A stretch of 13,185 bases of DNA, taken from NCBI GenBank assembly GCA_937942205.1, contig CALDFO010000296.1, positions 1 to 13,185 of the forward strand, given 5' to 3'. Position numbers and translations under genes: made by a program. This stretch comes from an uncultured Alphaproteobacteria bacterium. GTDB lineage: Bacteria > Pseudomonadota > Alphaproteobacteria > Micropepsales > Micropepsaceae. The notes under the pieces are model-generated. The model searched no databases. It was not told the origin of the DNA and worked only from the letters and a program-made list of their open reading frames with translations. Of the stretch, positions 1 through 5,848 are shown piece after piece; position 1 is the first letter of the stretch; each line of letters opens with the position of its first letter.

Positions 1-494
1 CGTTGACCACCGCCATCGGCCGGGACCTGGTGACCGGCATCTTCGTGGTGCCGGAAGCGGCGATCGAACGCGCCCTGGCGATGATCCTGGAAATCGAGAA
101 GACGGTGATCGAGGGCGTGGCGGCCTCCGGCTTCGCCGCGCTGCTGGCACAGACGGAACGGTTCGCGGGCCGCAGCGTCGGCATCGTGATGTCGGGCGGC
201 AATATCGACATGCGCCTGCTGTCCAACATCATCCTGCGCGAACTGACCCGTGAGGGCCGCATCATCTCGCTGGAACTGCAGATCGACGACCGGCCCGGCC
301 AGTTGGCCCAGATCGCCACCATCATCGCCGATGCGGGCGGCAATGTGCTGGAAGTCTCGCACAACCGCATGATGGCGGGCACGCCCGCCAAATCCACCAC
401 CCTGGGGCTGGTGGTGGAGGCGCGCGACGCCGAACACGCGCAGGAAATCCGGGACCGGCTGGCGGCCAAGGGCTACCGCCAGGGCGGCATCTAG
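1..494 (+). CDS. ilvA: Threonine ammonia-lyase, C-terminal part with ACT domain (5' end outside window)
   Basis: This is the last ~164 codons of a PLP-dependent threonine dehydratase, which deaminates threonine to 2-oxobutyrate in the cytoplasm; the first complete codon is at base 3. The visible part begins inside the catalytic domain. The stretch LEIEKTVIEGVAASGFAALL and the SGGNID motif at about visible residues 64-69 are typical of the fold-type II serine/threonine dehydratase core near the cofactor. A single C-terminal ACT domain follows (about residues 87-160), with the signature DDRPGQLAQIATIIADAGGN. One ACT domain fits the short IlvA/TdcB-like form common in alphaproteobacteria and not the long two-ACT biosynthetic form. 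Whether its role is isoleucine synthesis or threonine catabolism cannot be decided here. The TTG at base 3 is an internal Leu codon, not a start. Stop TAG is at 492-494. Confidence 0.9.
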   Translation, partial: LTTAIGRDLVTGIFVVPEAAIERALAMILEIEKTVIEGVAASGFAALLAQTERFAGRSVGIVMSGGNIDMRLLSNIILRELTREGRIISLELQIDDRPGQLAQIATIIADAGGNVLEVSHNRMMAGTPAKSTTLGLVVEARDAEHAQEIRDRLAAKGYRQGGI

Positions 495-560
495 AGGGCG
501 GCCCCTAGCATCCCGCCTGTAACGGCATCTGTGACATCGGGCGGAAAGCCGCCAAAACGC

Positions 561-585
561 GGAACGGCCTTGGCCGTCCGGGGTT
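561..585 (+). promoter_or_regulatory. Putative EcfG/SigT general stress promoter for the PPOX gene
   Basis: GGAAC at 561-565 is followed after 16 bases by GGTT at 582-585. The alphaproteobacterial general stress sigma factor (EcfG, SigT in Caulobacter) recognises GGAAC-N16/17-CGTT, so there is one mismatch, outside the most conserved GTT. Transcription would begin near 592, giving a leader of about 20 bases to the start at 615. The downstream gene belongs to a family often found in general stress regulons, which supports the call. An inverted repeat overlaps the -10 side. Confidence 0.55.
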
Positions 586-604
586 AGCTGGGAAACAACC
601 CCGG
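578..604 (+). repeat. Perfect 8-bp inverted repeat overlapping the -10 element and the ribosome binding site
   Basis: CCGGGGTT (578-585) and AACCCCGG (597-604) are exact reverse complements separated by 11 bases. The left arm covers the proposed GGTT -10 element, and the right arm runs into the GGAGG Shine-Dalgarno sequence (603-607). If transcription starts near 592 the left arm is not in the mRNA, so this would act as a DNA operator. If a longer transcript reads through from upstream, it could fold and hide part of the ribosome binding site. Confidence 0.5.
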
Positions 605-614
605 AGGCGCGCGC

Positions 615-1103
615 ATGTCCCAGTTCGAGCACCAGGCCCATCATGAGTCCGGTCATGTCTGGACGCTGATCGAGGCCATGCCCATGACCCTGCTGGTCAC
701 CCATGACGGCGCGCGGCTGGATGCCCGGCCGATGGCGGCGACGGTGGAGCCGGACGAGGGTGCGATCTATATCCTGGCCAACCGGGACGCGGATTCCGAC
801 CGCCAGATACAGGAAGATGACGCGGTGGTGCTGTCGTTTCAGAAAGGCGCTACCTATGTCGTGGTGCATGGAACCGCGCGGGCGTCGGACGACCGCGCCA
901 AGATTCGGGAACTCTGGACCGTCTTCGACAAGGCCTGGTGGGATGGTCCCGACGATCCGCGCATCCGGCTTCTGACCGTCACCCCGTCGCGGGCGGAATA
1001 TTGGGAAAGTCCCGGCAGGCTGGTGTCCTATGCCGACATGCTGCTGTCGGCCGCCACCGGCAAGCGGCCCGGCGCCGGGGAGCATGGCAGCGCCCGGCTC
1101 TAG
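615..1103 (+). CDS. Pyridoxamine 5'-phosphate oxidase-family (general stress protein 26-like) protein
   Basis: A 162-residue protein of the split-barrel, flavin-binding PPOX fold, closest in character to the 'general stress protein' branch and not to PdxH. The N-terminal half has the HVWTLIEAMPMTLLVTHDG strand and the ARPMA segment typical of flavin-binding barrels. The C-terminal half carries LWTVFDKAWWDGPDDPRIRLL and then TPSRAEYWESPG (about residues 96-132), which is the signature of this branch. The likely role is cytoplasmic flavin- or F420-type redox or ligand binding under stress; the substrate is unknown. The start is supported by GGAGG at 603-607, seven bases upstream. A putative general stress promoter lies upstream and a strong hairpin follows the stop, so the gene looks monocistronic. 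Third codon positions are GC-rich, like the neighbours. Confidence 0.85.
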   Translation: MSQFEHQAHHESGHVWTLIEAMPMTLLVTHDGARLDARPMAATVEPDEGAIYILANRDADSDRQIQEDDAVVLSFQKGATYVVVHGTARASDDRAKIRELWTVFDKAWWDGPDDPRIRLLTVTPSRAEYWESPGRLVSYADMLLSAATGKRPGAGEHGSARL

Positions 1104-1160
1104 CCGGCAGGGTTAAGCCGCCGCCCGCATTAACCTTGCCGGGAGCCCTTGCTTCATTTT
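1096..1160 (+). terminator. Long stem-loop terminator after the PPOX gene
   Basis: Bases 1104-1116 (CCGGCAGGGTTAA) pair with 1130-1142 (TTAACCTTGCCGG) over 13 positions with one G-U wobble, around a 13-base loop. GGCTC (1096-1100) also pairs with GAGCC (1143-1147), leaving the stop codon TAG as a 3-base bulge. A T-rich but interrupted stretch follows at 1149-1160. The stem is strong and the U tract imperfect, so this is a probable intrinsic terminator whose base reaches into the coding sequence. Confidence 0.7.
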
Positions 1161-1167
1161 GGCACAA

Positions 1168-1184
1168 CCGGTTCCTAGAACCGG
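1168..1184 (+). repeat. 7-bp inverted repeat abutting the start of the small ORF
   Basis: CCGGTTC (1168-1174) and GAACCGG (1178-1184) are exact reverse complements around CTA. The repeat ends three bases before the ATG at 1188. It may be an operator or, in the mRNA, a hairpin that blocks initiation. No normal -35/-10 pair is evident around it. Confidence 0.45.
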
Positions 1185-1187
1185 GGG

Positions 1188-1406
1188 ATGGGGTTTCTTC
1201 CGAAAAGCGTGGCGCAACTGGCGGGCATGCTGGTGACGGGCATCGTCGCCTTCGGATCCGATATCGAGGTCTATTACGCGGTGCCGATGGGCGTGTTCGC
1301 GGGCGCGCTGGCCTCCTTCTGCGTCTCGCTGTCGGAAGCCAAGGACAGCTATCGCCGGCGCGAGGCGCAGGAGCAGTTCCGCGCCCGCTGGGAACACTAC
1401 AAGTAG
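1188..1406 (+). CDS. Small hypothetical, probably membrane protein (72 aa)
   Basis: I do not recognise the family. The 72-residue product has two hydrophobic stretches (about residues 11-23 and 32-48) separated by GSDIEVYY, and ends in a highly charged, arginine-rich helix (SYRRREAQEQFRARW). This suggests a two-segment membrane hairpin with a cytoplasmic tail. From about codon 10 onward the third positions are strongly GC-biased like neighbouring real genes, which supports coding. The first few codons (GGG TTT CTT CCG AAA) are not, so GTG at 1209 is a possible alternative start. There is no clear Shine-Dalgarno before 1188, only a G run touching the start. The stop lies one base from the end of motA on the opposite strand, with no terminator between them. 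Confidence 0.5.
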   Translation: MGFLPKSVAQLAGMLVTGIVAFGSDIEVYYAVPMGVFAGALASFCVSLSEAKDSYRRREAQEQFRARWEHYK

Positions 1407-1407
1407 A

Positions 1408-2280
1408 TCACGCGCCTTCCGGCGGGATGGAATTCAGGGCGTTTTCCAGTTCCTGGAAGCTGGGCTGGTATTCGCTGGGCACGCTGCCGCGGCCGATCTC
1501 CACCGACACCTGGGCGGCGTTGCCGTGCAGGTGCGCCACCAGGATGTCGCGGATCACATGATAGAACAGCGCGTCCTCGTCCACGATGGCCTTCAGGCGC
1601 GTGCCCAGCGGTCCGACCACGCCATAGGCCAGGAACACGCCCAGGAAGGTGCCGACCAGCGCCGAGCCGATCATGCCGCCCAGCACCTCGGGCGGCTCGC
1701 TGATCGCGCCCATGGTCTTGATGACGCCCAGCACGGCGGCGACGATGCCCAGCGCGGGCAGGCCGTCGGCCATCGCCTGCAGGGCGTTGGCGCCCACCAG
1801 CGCCTCGTGGTGATGCTTTTCGAGCTGCTTTTCCATCGCGGTCTCGACCTGGTGGGGGTCTTCCAGGCTCATGGTCATCATCCGCAGGGTGTCGCAGATG
1901 AAGTCCAGCGCGAAATGGTCCTTCATGATCTTGGGATAGCGCTTGAAGATCGAGGATTCCGACGGTTTCTCGATATGGGCTTCCAGCGCGATCAGGCCCT
2001 TGGACTTCATGGTCTTGGTCAGCAGGAACAGCAGGCACAACAGGTCGTTGTAATCCTTCGGCTTCCAGGCCGGGCCGCTGATCACCTTGCCCAGCGAGCC
2101 CATGATCTTCTTCATGTTGTACATCGAGCCGGAGATCAGCATGGCGGCGATGGCCGCGCCGAAGATGGTGGCCATCTCGTGCGGCGCCGCATGCATGACG
2201 ACCTCCATCGCGCCGCCGGTGGCGATGTAAACGCCGAACACGCAGATGAACAAAAGGACGATGCCGCCGATCTGAAGCAT
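1408..2280 (-). CDS. motA: Flagellar motor stator protein MotA
   Basis: A 290-residue inner-membrane protein matching MotA along its full length (E. coli MotA is 295). MotA and MotB form the proton-conducting stator that drives flagellar rotation. Visible features are an N-terminal membrane segment with FGVYIATGG (about 15-23), a second segment around 36-51, a large cytoplasmic loop, and two C-terminal segments around 172-188 and 203-222. The key prolines are present: P175 in DGLPALGIVAAVLGV and P224 in VVGPLG, matching E. coli P173 and P222. In the cytoplasmic loop that contacts FliG, E100 matches E98, while R90 is replaced by K92. No motB is visible in the window; separated motA and motB is known in alphaproteobacteria. 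The 110 bases upstream hold a GC-rich potential hairpin and no convincing Shine-Dalgarno. Motility genes lie upstream on the same strand. Confidence 0.95.
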   Translation of the reverse strand: MLQIGGIVLLFICVFGVYIATGGAMEVVMHAAPHEMATIFGAAIAAMLISGSMYNMKKIMGSLGKVISGPAWKPKDYNDLLCLLFLLTKTMKSKGLIALEAHIEKPSESSIFKRYPKIMKDHFALDFICDTLRMMTMSLEDPHQVETAMEKQLEKHHHEALVGANALQAMADGLPALGIVAAVLGVIKTMGAISEPPEVLGGMIGSALVGTFLGVFLAYGVVGPLGTRLKAIVDEDALFYHVIRDILVAHLHGNAAQVSVEIGRGSVPSEYQPSFQELENALNSIPPEGA

Positions 2281-2390
2281 GAAGGAAGGGCCCGGAATTT
2301 TGACCGGATCAGTATTAACGGCAGGACTTAAGGAGGCGTGAACCGCGGGGCGCCGCCCGGCCCGCAGAGGTTAACGCTTTATAACCGGCG

Positions 2391-2882
2391 TCAGGGCTGG
2401 GCGCCGGGTCCGCCGCGCGCTTCCGTCAGCTTGCGGCTGACCAGGGCGGCCAGTTCGGCGGCCACCCGCTCGCCCATCCGGGCATCGTCCTTTTCGGCGC
2501 GCGCGGCGCGGGCGATGGCGCTGACATGCAGGGCGGTGATGGTCTGGTCCGGCGGGTGGCCGATGCGGGCCATGTCGTCCATGTAGCGGCACAGAACTTC
2601 GGCGATGCGGCCGGTGGAGGCCAGGCCCGCCGTCTCGGCCATGCCGCGGATTTCGCGCACCGTCTCATGCACCCGCGCCATGTCGGCGCCGGCCTGTTCC
2701 ATACTGGCCACCAGCGCCAGCACCGCCGCGCGCAGCGCGGGCCTGCTGTTTTCCATCACCAGGGCGGCGCGCGCGGCGGTTTCCGGCGCGCGCAGGGTCC
2801 GCATGGCCCGCGCCGCGTCGGCGCGGCTGAGCATCTGGGGATAGGAACCGGGGGGGATGATCCGGGCGGATTTTTCGGTCAT
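2391..2882 (-). CDS. Helical hypothetical protein coupled to the CheY-like regulator, possibly a degenerate HPt
   Basis: A 163-residue protein with no signal peptide or membrane segment; almost all of it is predicted by eye to be alpha-helical. It starts inside the stop of the preceding regulator gene (ATGA overlap, 4 bases), so translation is probably coupled and the partners are likely to act together. Residues 75-101, VREIRGMAETAG...GRIAEVLCRYM, resemble the HPt pattern (A)HxLKGxAxxxG...L...C..LE, but the phosphoacceptor His position would be R76. That resemblance is my inference and could be chance between helical bundles. The position between a CheY-like gene and motA suggests a motility or chemotaxis role, for example a regulator-binding or phosphatase-like helper. 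The C-terminal ~12 residues are Gly/Pro-rich and disordered. I do not recognise a named family. Confidence 0.75.
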   Translation of the reverse strand: MTEKSARIIPPGSYPQMLSRADAARAMRTLRAPETAARAALVMENSRPALRAAVLALVASMEQAGADMARVHETVREIRGMAETAGLASTGRIAEVLCRYMDDMARIGHPPDQTITALHVSAIARAARAEKDDARMGERVAAELAALVSRKLTEARGGPGAQP

Positions 2883-3391
2883 TGCACACTCACATCCTGG
2901 AAATCCCCGGACCGCCGCCAGGGACCGGCATAATCCTCCGGCTGGTGGCGGCGGCGGTCGGGGCCGAAATAATTGTCGCTGCGGACGAAGGCCCGTGGCC
3001 GCTCCACGATCTCGGCGATGCGGGAGAACAGGTTGGCGGCGGTGATGGGCTTGGCCAGCAGTTCGGTGACGCCCGCGTCGCGCGCCGCTTCCACCCGGTG
3101 TTTTTCGGTATGGCCGGTGATCATGATGATGGGCACGAAGGGATTGGGGCTGGCGTCGGAGGTCCGCACATGACGGGTGAATTCGATGCCGTCCATCGGC
3201 TGCATCGCCATGTCGGTGAGCACCAGGTCGCTCTTGCGCTCGCGCAGCATGTGGATGGCGGCGACGCCGTTGGGGGCGTCGGCTATGTCCTTGATGCCGG
3301 CGGAGTTGAGCAGTGCCCGCAGCAACGACCGCATATGGGCGTTGTCCTCGACGATCAGGGTCTTGAGATTTTCGAATCCGGCCCCGGACAT
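2879..3391 (-). CDS. CheY-like response regulator with arginine-rich C-terminal tail (Cle-like)
   Basis: A 170-residue single-domain receiver plus tail. The receiver (about 8-130) keeps the acidic pair E15/D16, phosphoacceptor D60 (VLTDMAM), T92 (MITGHT) and K114 (AKP), so it should be phosphorylatable. The ~40-residue tail has no DNA-binding or enzymatic domain. It carries two similar short motifs, NYFGPDRRR (140-148) and DYAGPWRRS (153-161). Caulobacter Cle proteins are CheY-like regulators with an arginine-rich tail that bind c-di-GMP and act on the flagellar motor; this protein looks similar in architecture, and proximity to motA fits. c-di-GMP binding here is inference. The gene overlaps the next by ATGA. 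The Shine-Dalgarno is weak (GAAAG upstream), and no clear promoter was seen in the 111 bases shared with the divergent NUDIX gene. Confidence 0.85.
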   Translation of the reverse strand: MSGAGFENLKTLIVEDNAHMRSLLRALLNSAGIKDIADAPNGVAAIHMLRERKSDLVLTDMAMQPMDGIEFTRHVRTSDASPNPFVPIIMITGHTEKHRVEAARDAGVTELLAKPITAANLFSRIAEIVERPRAFVRSDNYFGPDRRRHQPEDYAGPWRRSGDFQDVSVQ

Positions 3392-3502
3392 TGTTCAGCT
3401 TTCGGCGGTATCATGAAAAACGCTGATGCATGGAGATTGCCTGTTGCAGGTTACAATCATGTGGTTAGGGAAGCGTTACCGTCCCGCCCTGGAAGTTCCC
3501 TC

Positions 3503-3973
3503 ATGTTAACGAACGGCTCTTTCACCCTGGGGCCGGTTTTCTTCCGCCTGTTCATGACGGTGCGCGCATTGCTCTCGCCCACCGTGTTCGGGGTGATGGG
3601 GGTGGTGCGCGATGGCGCGGGCCGGGTGCTGCTGGTGCGCCACCGCTACAAGCGCGGCTGGCATCTGCCCGGCGGCGGGGTGGACCGGGGCGAGCCGCCG
3701 CAGGAGGCGGTGCGCCGCGAGCTGGCCGAGGAAGTGGGCCTGTCGGGCGGCGACAGTGAATTTCTGGGGCTCTATACCCGGCGCGCGGGCTGGGTCACCA
3801 ATCTGGTGGCACTGTACCGCATCACCGGCGCGGCCATCGCCTTCCGTCCCAGCCTGGAGATCGCCGAAATCTGCTTTGCCGATCCCGCCGCGCCGCCGCC
3901 CGGCTGCACGCCCGCCACGCTGCGGCGGCTGGCCGAGCTCACCGGCGCGGCGCCCGTCTCGCCGCGCTGGTAG
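3503..3973 (+). CDS. NUDIX hydrolase
   Basis: A 156-residue NUDIX protein; the family hydrolyses nucleoside diphosphates linked to another moiety. The full Nudix box GX5EX7REUXEEXGU is present at residues 58-80, with the catalytic RELAEE at 72-77. The stretch VLLVRHRYKRGWHLPGGGV just before it is characteristic of a common subfamily with a hydrophobic N-terminus; the substrate is not predictable. I chose ATG at 3503 because GGAAG (3491-3495) lies seven bases upstream and the resulting N-terminus (FFRLFMTVRALLSPTV) matches the length usual for this group; ATG at 3554 is an alternative. The upstream intergenic region contains the small inverted repeat CCTG-TTG-CAGG at 3440-3450. The acetyltransferase gene follows after 53 bases and may be cotranscribed. 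Confidence 0.88.
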   Translation: MLTNGSFTLGPVFFRLFMTVRALLSPTVFGVMGVVRDGAGRVLLVRHRYKRGWHLPGGGVDRGEPPQEAVRRELAEEVGLSGGDSEFLGLYTRRAGWVTNLVALYRITGAAIAFRPSLEIAEICFADPAAPPPGCTPATLRRLAELTGAAPVSPRW

Positions 3974-4026
3974 CGGGCCGGGGTGTCCGCTTGCCTTTTG
4001 CGGGCATCGGCTTTAGCGGAAAGAGC

Positions 4027-4575
4027 ATGTCCGCGCCCGCCTCTCCCGACTGGCAGATCCGCCTGGAAGCCCCCGGCGATGCGCCGGGTGTGGAGGCGCT
4101 GAATGCCCAAAGCTTCGGCCCCGGCCGGTTCGCCAAGTCCGCCTACCGGTTGCGCGAAGGCGTCCATCCCATGCCCGAACTGTCCTTTGTCGCCGCGCAG
4201 GGCGATGTTCTGCGCGGCTCGGTGCGTTTCTGGCCCGTTTCGGTGGGCGGCCATGAGGAATTGCTGCTGGGTCCGCTGGCGGTGCGCGACGCCGATCGCG
4301 GCAAGGGCATCGGCATCGCCCTGATGCGGGCGGGTATCGCCGCCGCCCAGGCCGGGCCGTGGCGCGGCATCCTGCTGGTGGGCGACGAGCCCTATTACGC
4401 CAAGGTGGGTTTCGCCCGCCTGCCGCCCGGCCGGGTGCGGTTTCCCGGGCCGGTGGATGAGAGCCGCATTCTGGGCCTGTCGCTGAAGGCGGGCGAACTG
4501 CTCACCCTGTCGGGCCTGGTGCGCCGCGCCCGGATTCACGATCCGGTCTGCGCCAATGGCGCCGGTATCGGCTGA
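4027..4575 (+). CDS. GNAT-family N-acetyltransferase (YhbS-like)
   Basis: A 182-residue acetyl-CoA-dependent acyltransferase. The acetyl-CoA pyrophosphate loop is RGKGIG at 91-96, matching (R/Q)xxGxG/A, after the strand LLLGPLAVRDAD. The later segment VGDEPYYAKVGFARL (118-132) is the tyrosine-containing C-terminal motif of the YhbS branch. The acceptor substrate is unknown; these proteins are cytoplasmic. ATG at 4027 is chosen because GGAAAGAG lies just upstream (4018-4025). A TTG at 3991 would extend it by 12 residues but has no ribosome binding site. It may share a transcript with the NUDIX gene 53 bases upstream. A separate promoter for the next gene begins right after its stop. Confidence 0.85.
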   Translation: MSAPASPDWQIRLEAPGDAPGVEALNAQSFGPGRFAKSAYRLREGVHPMPELSFVAAQGDVLRGSVRFWPVSVGGHEELLLGPLAVRDADRGKGIGIALMRAGIAAAQAGPWRGILLVGDEPYYAKVGFARLPPGRVRFPGPVDESRILGLSLKAGELLTLSGLVRRARIHDPVCANGAGIG

Positions 4576-4582
4576 CGCGATC

Positions 4583-4611
4583 TTGACAGGTCGGGACGGC
4601 GCTTCTTTGCT
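4583..4611 (+). promoter_or_regulatory. Putative sigma-70-type promoter for the dienelactone hydrolase gene
   Basis: A perfect -35 hexamer TTGACA at 4583-4588 is followed after 17 bases by TTTGCT (4606-4611), a poor -10. Weak -10 elements are usual in GC-rich alphaproteobacteria. It sits just after the acetyltransferase stop and 29 bases before the next start, so position supports it. Confidence 0.45.
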
Positions 4612-4640
4612 GTCCGTCACAGGAACAGCGGAGGACGCCC

Positions 4641-5516
4641 ATGTGCGATGAATTCATCCATCCCGGCCTTGTATCCGATCCCCGTCTGTCGCGGCGCGGC
4701 TTCGGCCTGATGACGGCCGCCGCCGCCGCGGGCGTGGCCAGCCCGGCGCTGGCGCAAGACACCGTCACCGAAACCGATGTCAGCGTGAAGACGCCCGACG
4801 GCGCCTGTGACGCGGTGCTGTTCCATCCCAAGGCCGATGGGGCCAAACAGCGCTGGCCCGCCGTGCTGGTCTGGCCCGACATCATGGGCCTGCGTCCGGT
4901 CTTCCGCGATATGGGCCGCCGCCTGGCGGGGCAGGGATACACCGTGCTGGTCGTCAATCCCTTCTACCGCTCGGCTCGCGCGCCGGTGATCGGCGACAAT
5001 TTCGATTTCTCCAACCCCGAACAGCGCGCCAAGCTGACGGGCTATCGCGGCGCCATGACCAATGACGGCATCGACCGCGACGCGGTGGCCTATCTGGCCT
5101 TTCTCGATGCCCAGGCGGTGACCGACAAGACGAAAAAGGCGGGCGTGCAGGGCTATTGCATGGGCGGCGCGCTGTCGTTCCGCACCGCCGCGATGGCGCC
5201 GGGCCGGATCGCCGCCGTGGGCAGCTTTCATGGCGGCAACGGCCTGTTCAGCGACAAGCCCGACAGTCCGCATCTGCTGATCGGCAAGACACAGGCCGCC
5301 TATCTGATCTGCCAGGCCCGCAACGACGACGCGCAGAATCCGAAAATGAAGGACGATCTCAAGGCCGCCTTCGCCGCCGCCGGCAAGACGGCCACGATCG
5401 AAGTCTACGCCGCCGATCACGGCTGGTGCGTCAAGGGCAGCCAGGCCTATAACGAAGCGGAAGCCGAGCGCGCCTGGACCAACCTGTCGGCGCTTTACGC
5501 GGCCAGGCTGGCATAA
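4641..5516 (+). CDS. Dienelactone hydrolase-family protein with Tat signal peptide
   Basis: A 291-residue alpha/beta hydrolase. The N-terminus has a twin-arginine signal, SRRGF at 17-21, then a hydrophobic stretch ending in SPALA, with cleavage likely after residue 38; the mature enzyme would be periplasmic. The family hydrolyses esters or lactones using a Cys-Asp-His triad. Here the nucleophile is C173 in GYCMGG, the acid probably D229 or D230 in ARNDD, and the base H260 in DHGWCV. The segment VWPDIMGL (77-84) aligns with the conserved E(I)FG of classic DLH, with Asp replacing Glu. The substrate is unknown. The start is supported by GGAGG at 4630-4634. A putative promoter lies upstream, and a strong hairpin follows 14 bases after the stop. 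Confidence 0.9.
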   Translation: MCDEFIHPGLVSDPRLSRRGFGLMTAAAAAGVASPALAQDTVTETDVSVKTPDGACDAVLFHPKADGAKQRWPAVLVWPDIMGLRPVFRDMGRRLAGQGYTVLVVNPFYRSARAPVIGDNFDFSNPEQRAKLTGYRGAMTNDGIDRDAVAYLAFLDAQAVTDKTKKAGVQGYCMGGALSFRTAAMAPGRIAAVGSFHGGNGLFSDKPDSPHLLIGKTQAAYLICQARNDDAQNPKMKDDLKAAFAAAGKTATIEVYAADHGWCVKGSQAYNEAEAERAWTNLSALYAARLA

Positions 5517-5530
5517 CCCCATTCATGCGA

Positions 5531-5557
5531 AAGCCCGCATGGAGGCCATGCGGGCTT
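5531..5557. terminator. Perfect 12-bp stem terminator, probably bidirectional
   Basis: AAGCCCGCATGG (5531-5542) pairs exactly with CCATGCGGGCTT (5546-5557) around AGG. It lies between the convergent hydrolase and CsbD-like genes. The stem ends in A-T pairs that give CTT on either strand, with only a short T stretch after it, so it can serve both directions. Confidence 0.8.
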
Positions 5558-5576
5558 CCCGGATGACCGGCGGGAT

Positions 5577-5594
5577 TACCGGCCGGAGCCGGTA
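5577..5594 (-). terminator. UNCG-type hairpin directly after the CsbD-like stop codon
   Basis: Read on the minus strand, TACCGGC and GCCGGTA form a perfect 7-bp stem around TCCG, giving C(UCCG)G, a tetraloop of the extra-stable UNCG class. It begins at the base after the stop codon (5595-5597). There is no T tract, so it may protect the mRNA 3' end or act together with the larger stem at 5531-5557. Confidence 0.5.
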
Positions 5595-5771
5595 TCAGTG
5601 GCCGGTGCCCGGCTGGCTGGTCTTGGGAGCCTTGCCGTCCTCGACACGGCCTTCGTTCCGAAGCGCGCGGCCTTCCTCGGCCTTCTGCCTGCTTTCCGCG
5701 CTCTTGCCATGCTCGTGGGCTTCTTCCTTGACGAAACCGGCGGCTTCCTTGATCTGGCCTTTGATGCTCAT
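5595..5771 (-). CDS. CsbD-like stress response protein (58 aa)
   Basis: A small, very hydrophilic protein with no cysteine or membrane segment. The N-terminus MSIKGQIKEAAGFVKEEA has the KGxxKExAGxVKE pattern of CsbD-family proteins, and the later EEGRALRNEGRVEDGK fits the second, Glu/Gly/Lys-rich part of that family. CsbD proteins are induced by general stress; their molecular function is not known. The start at 5771 is fixed by AGGAG (minus strand, 5783-5779), seven bases away, and not by the longer TTG-started frame. Upstream on the same strand are a leader of 12-bp repeats and a precise EcfG-type promoter. Downstream are two hairpins. Family assignment is by motif only. Confidence 0.7.
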   Translation of the reverse strand: MSIKGQIKEAAGFVKEEAHEHGKSAESRQKAEEGRALRNEGRVEDGKAPKTSQPGTGH

Positions 5772-5785
5772 CGTGTCTCTCCTGT

Positions 5786-5832
5786 GATCGCTTTCACTGT
5801 GATTGCTTGTGCGATTGCTTGGGCGATTGCTT
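5786..5832 (-). repeat. 12-bp tandem repeat in the leader of the CsbD-like gene
   Basis: On the minus strand AAGCAATC occurs three times exactly 12 bases apart (plus-strand GATTGCTT at 5801, 5813 and 5825). The full unit is approximately CAAGCAATCGCC. A fourth, degenerate copy AAGCGATC (5786-5793) lies 15 bases further on, two bases from the Shine-Dalgarno. All copies fall in the predicted 5' untranslated region, between the EcfG promoter and the start. It may be a slippage-prone spacer or a binding site for a protein or small RNA. Confidence 0.7.
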
Positions 5833-5848
5833 GACCGCACCTGATTCA

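Noticed and set aside
2281..2390. Terminator or motA promoter in the gap upstream of motA
   Set aside because: A GC-rich hairpin can be drawn but lacks a T tract, and no sigma-70, sigma-28 or sigma-54 pattern with correct spacing was found.
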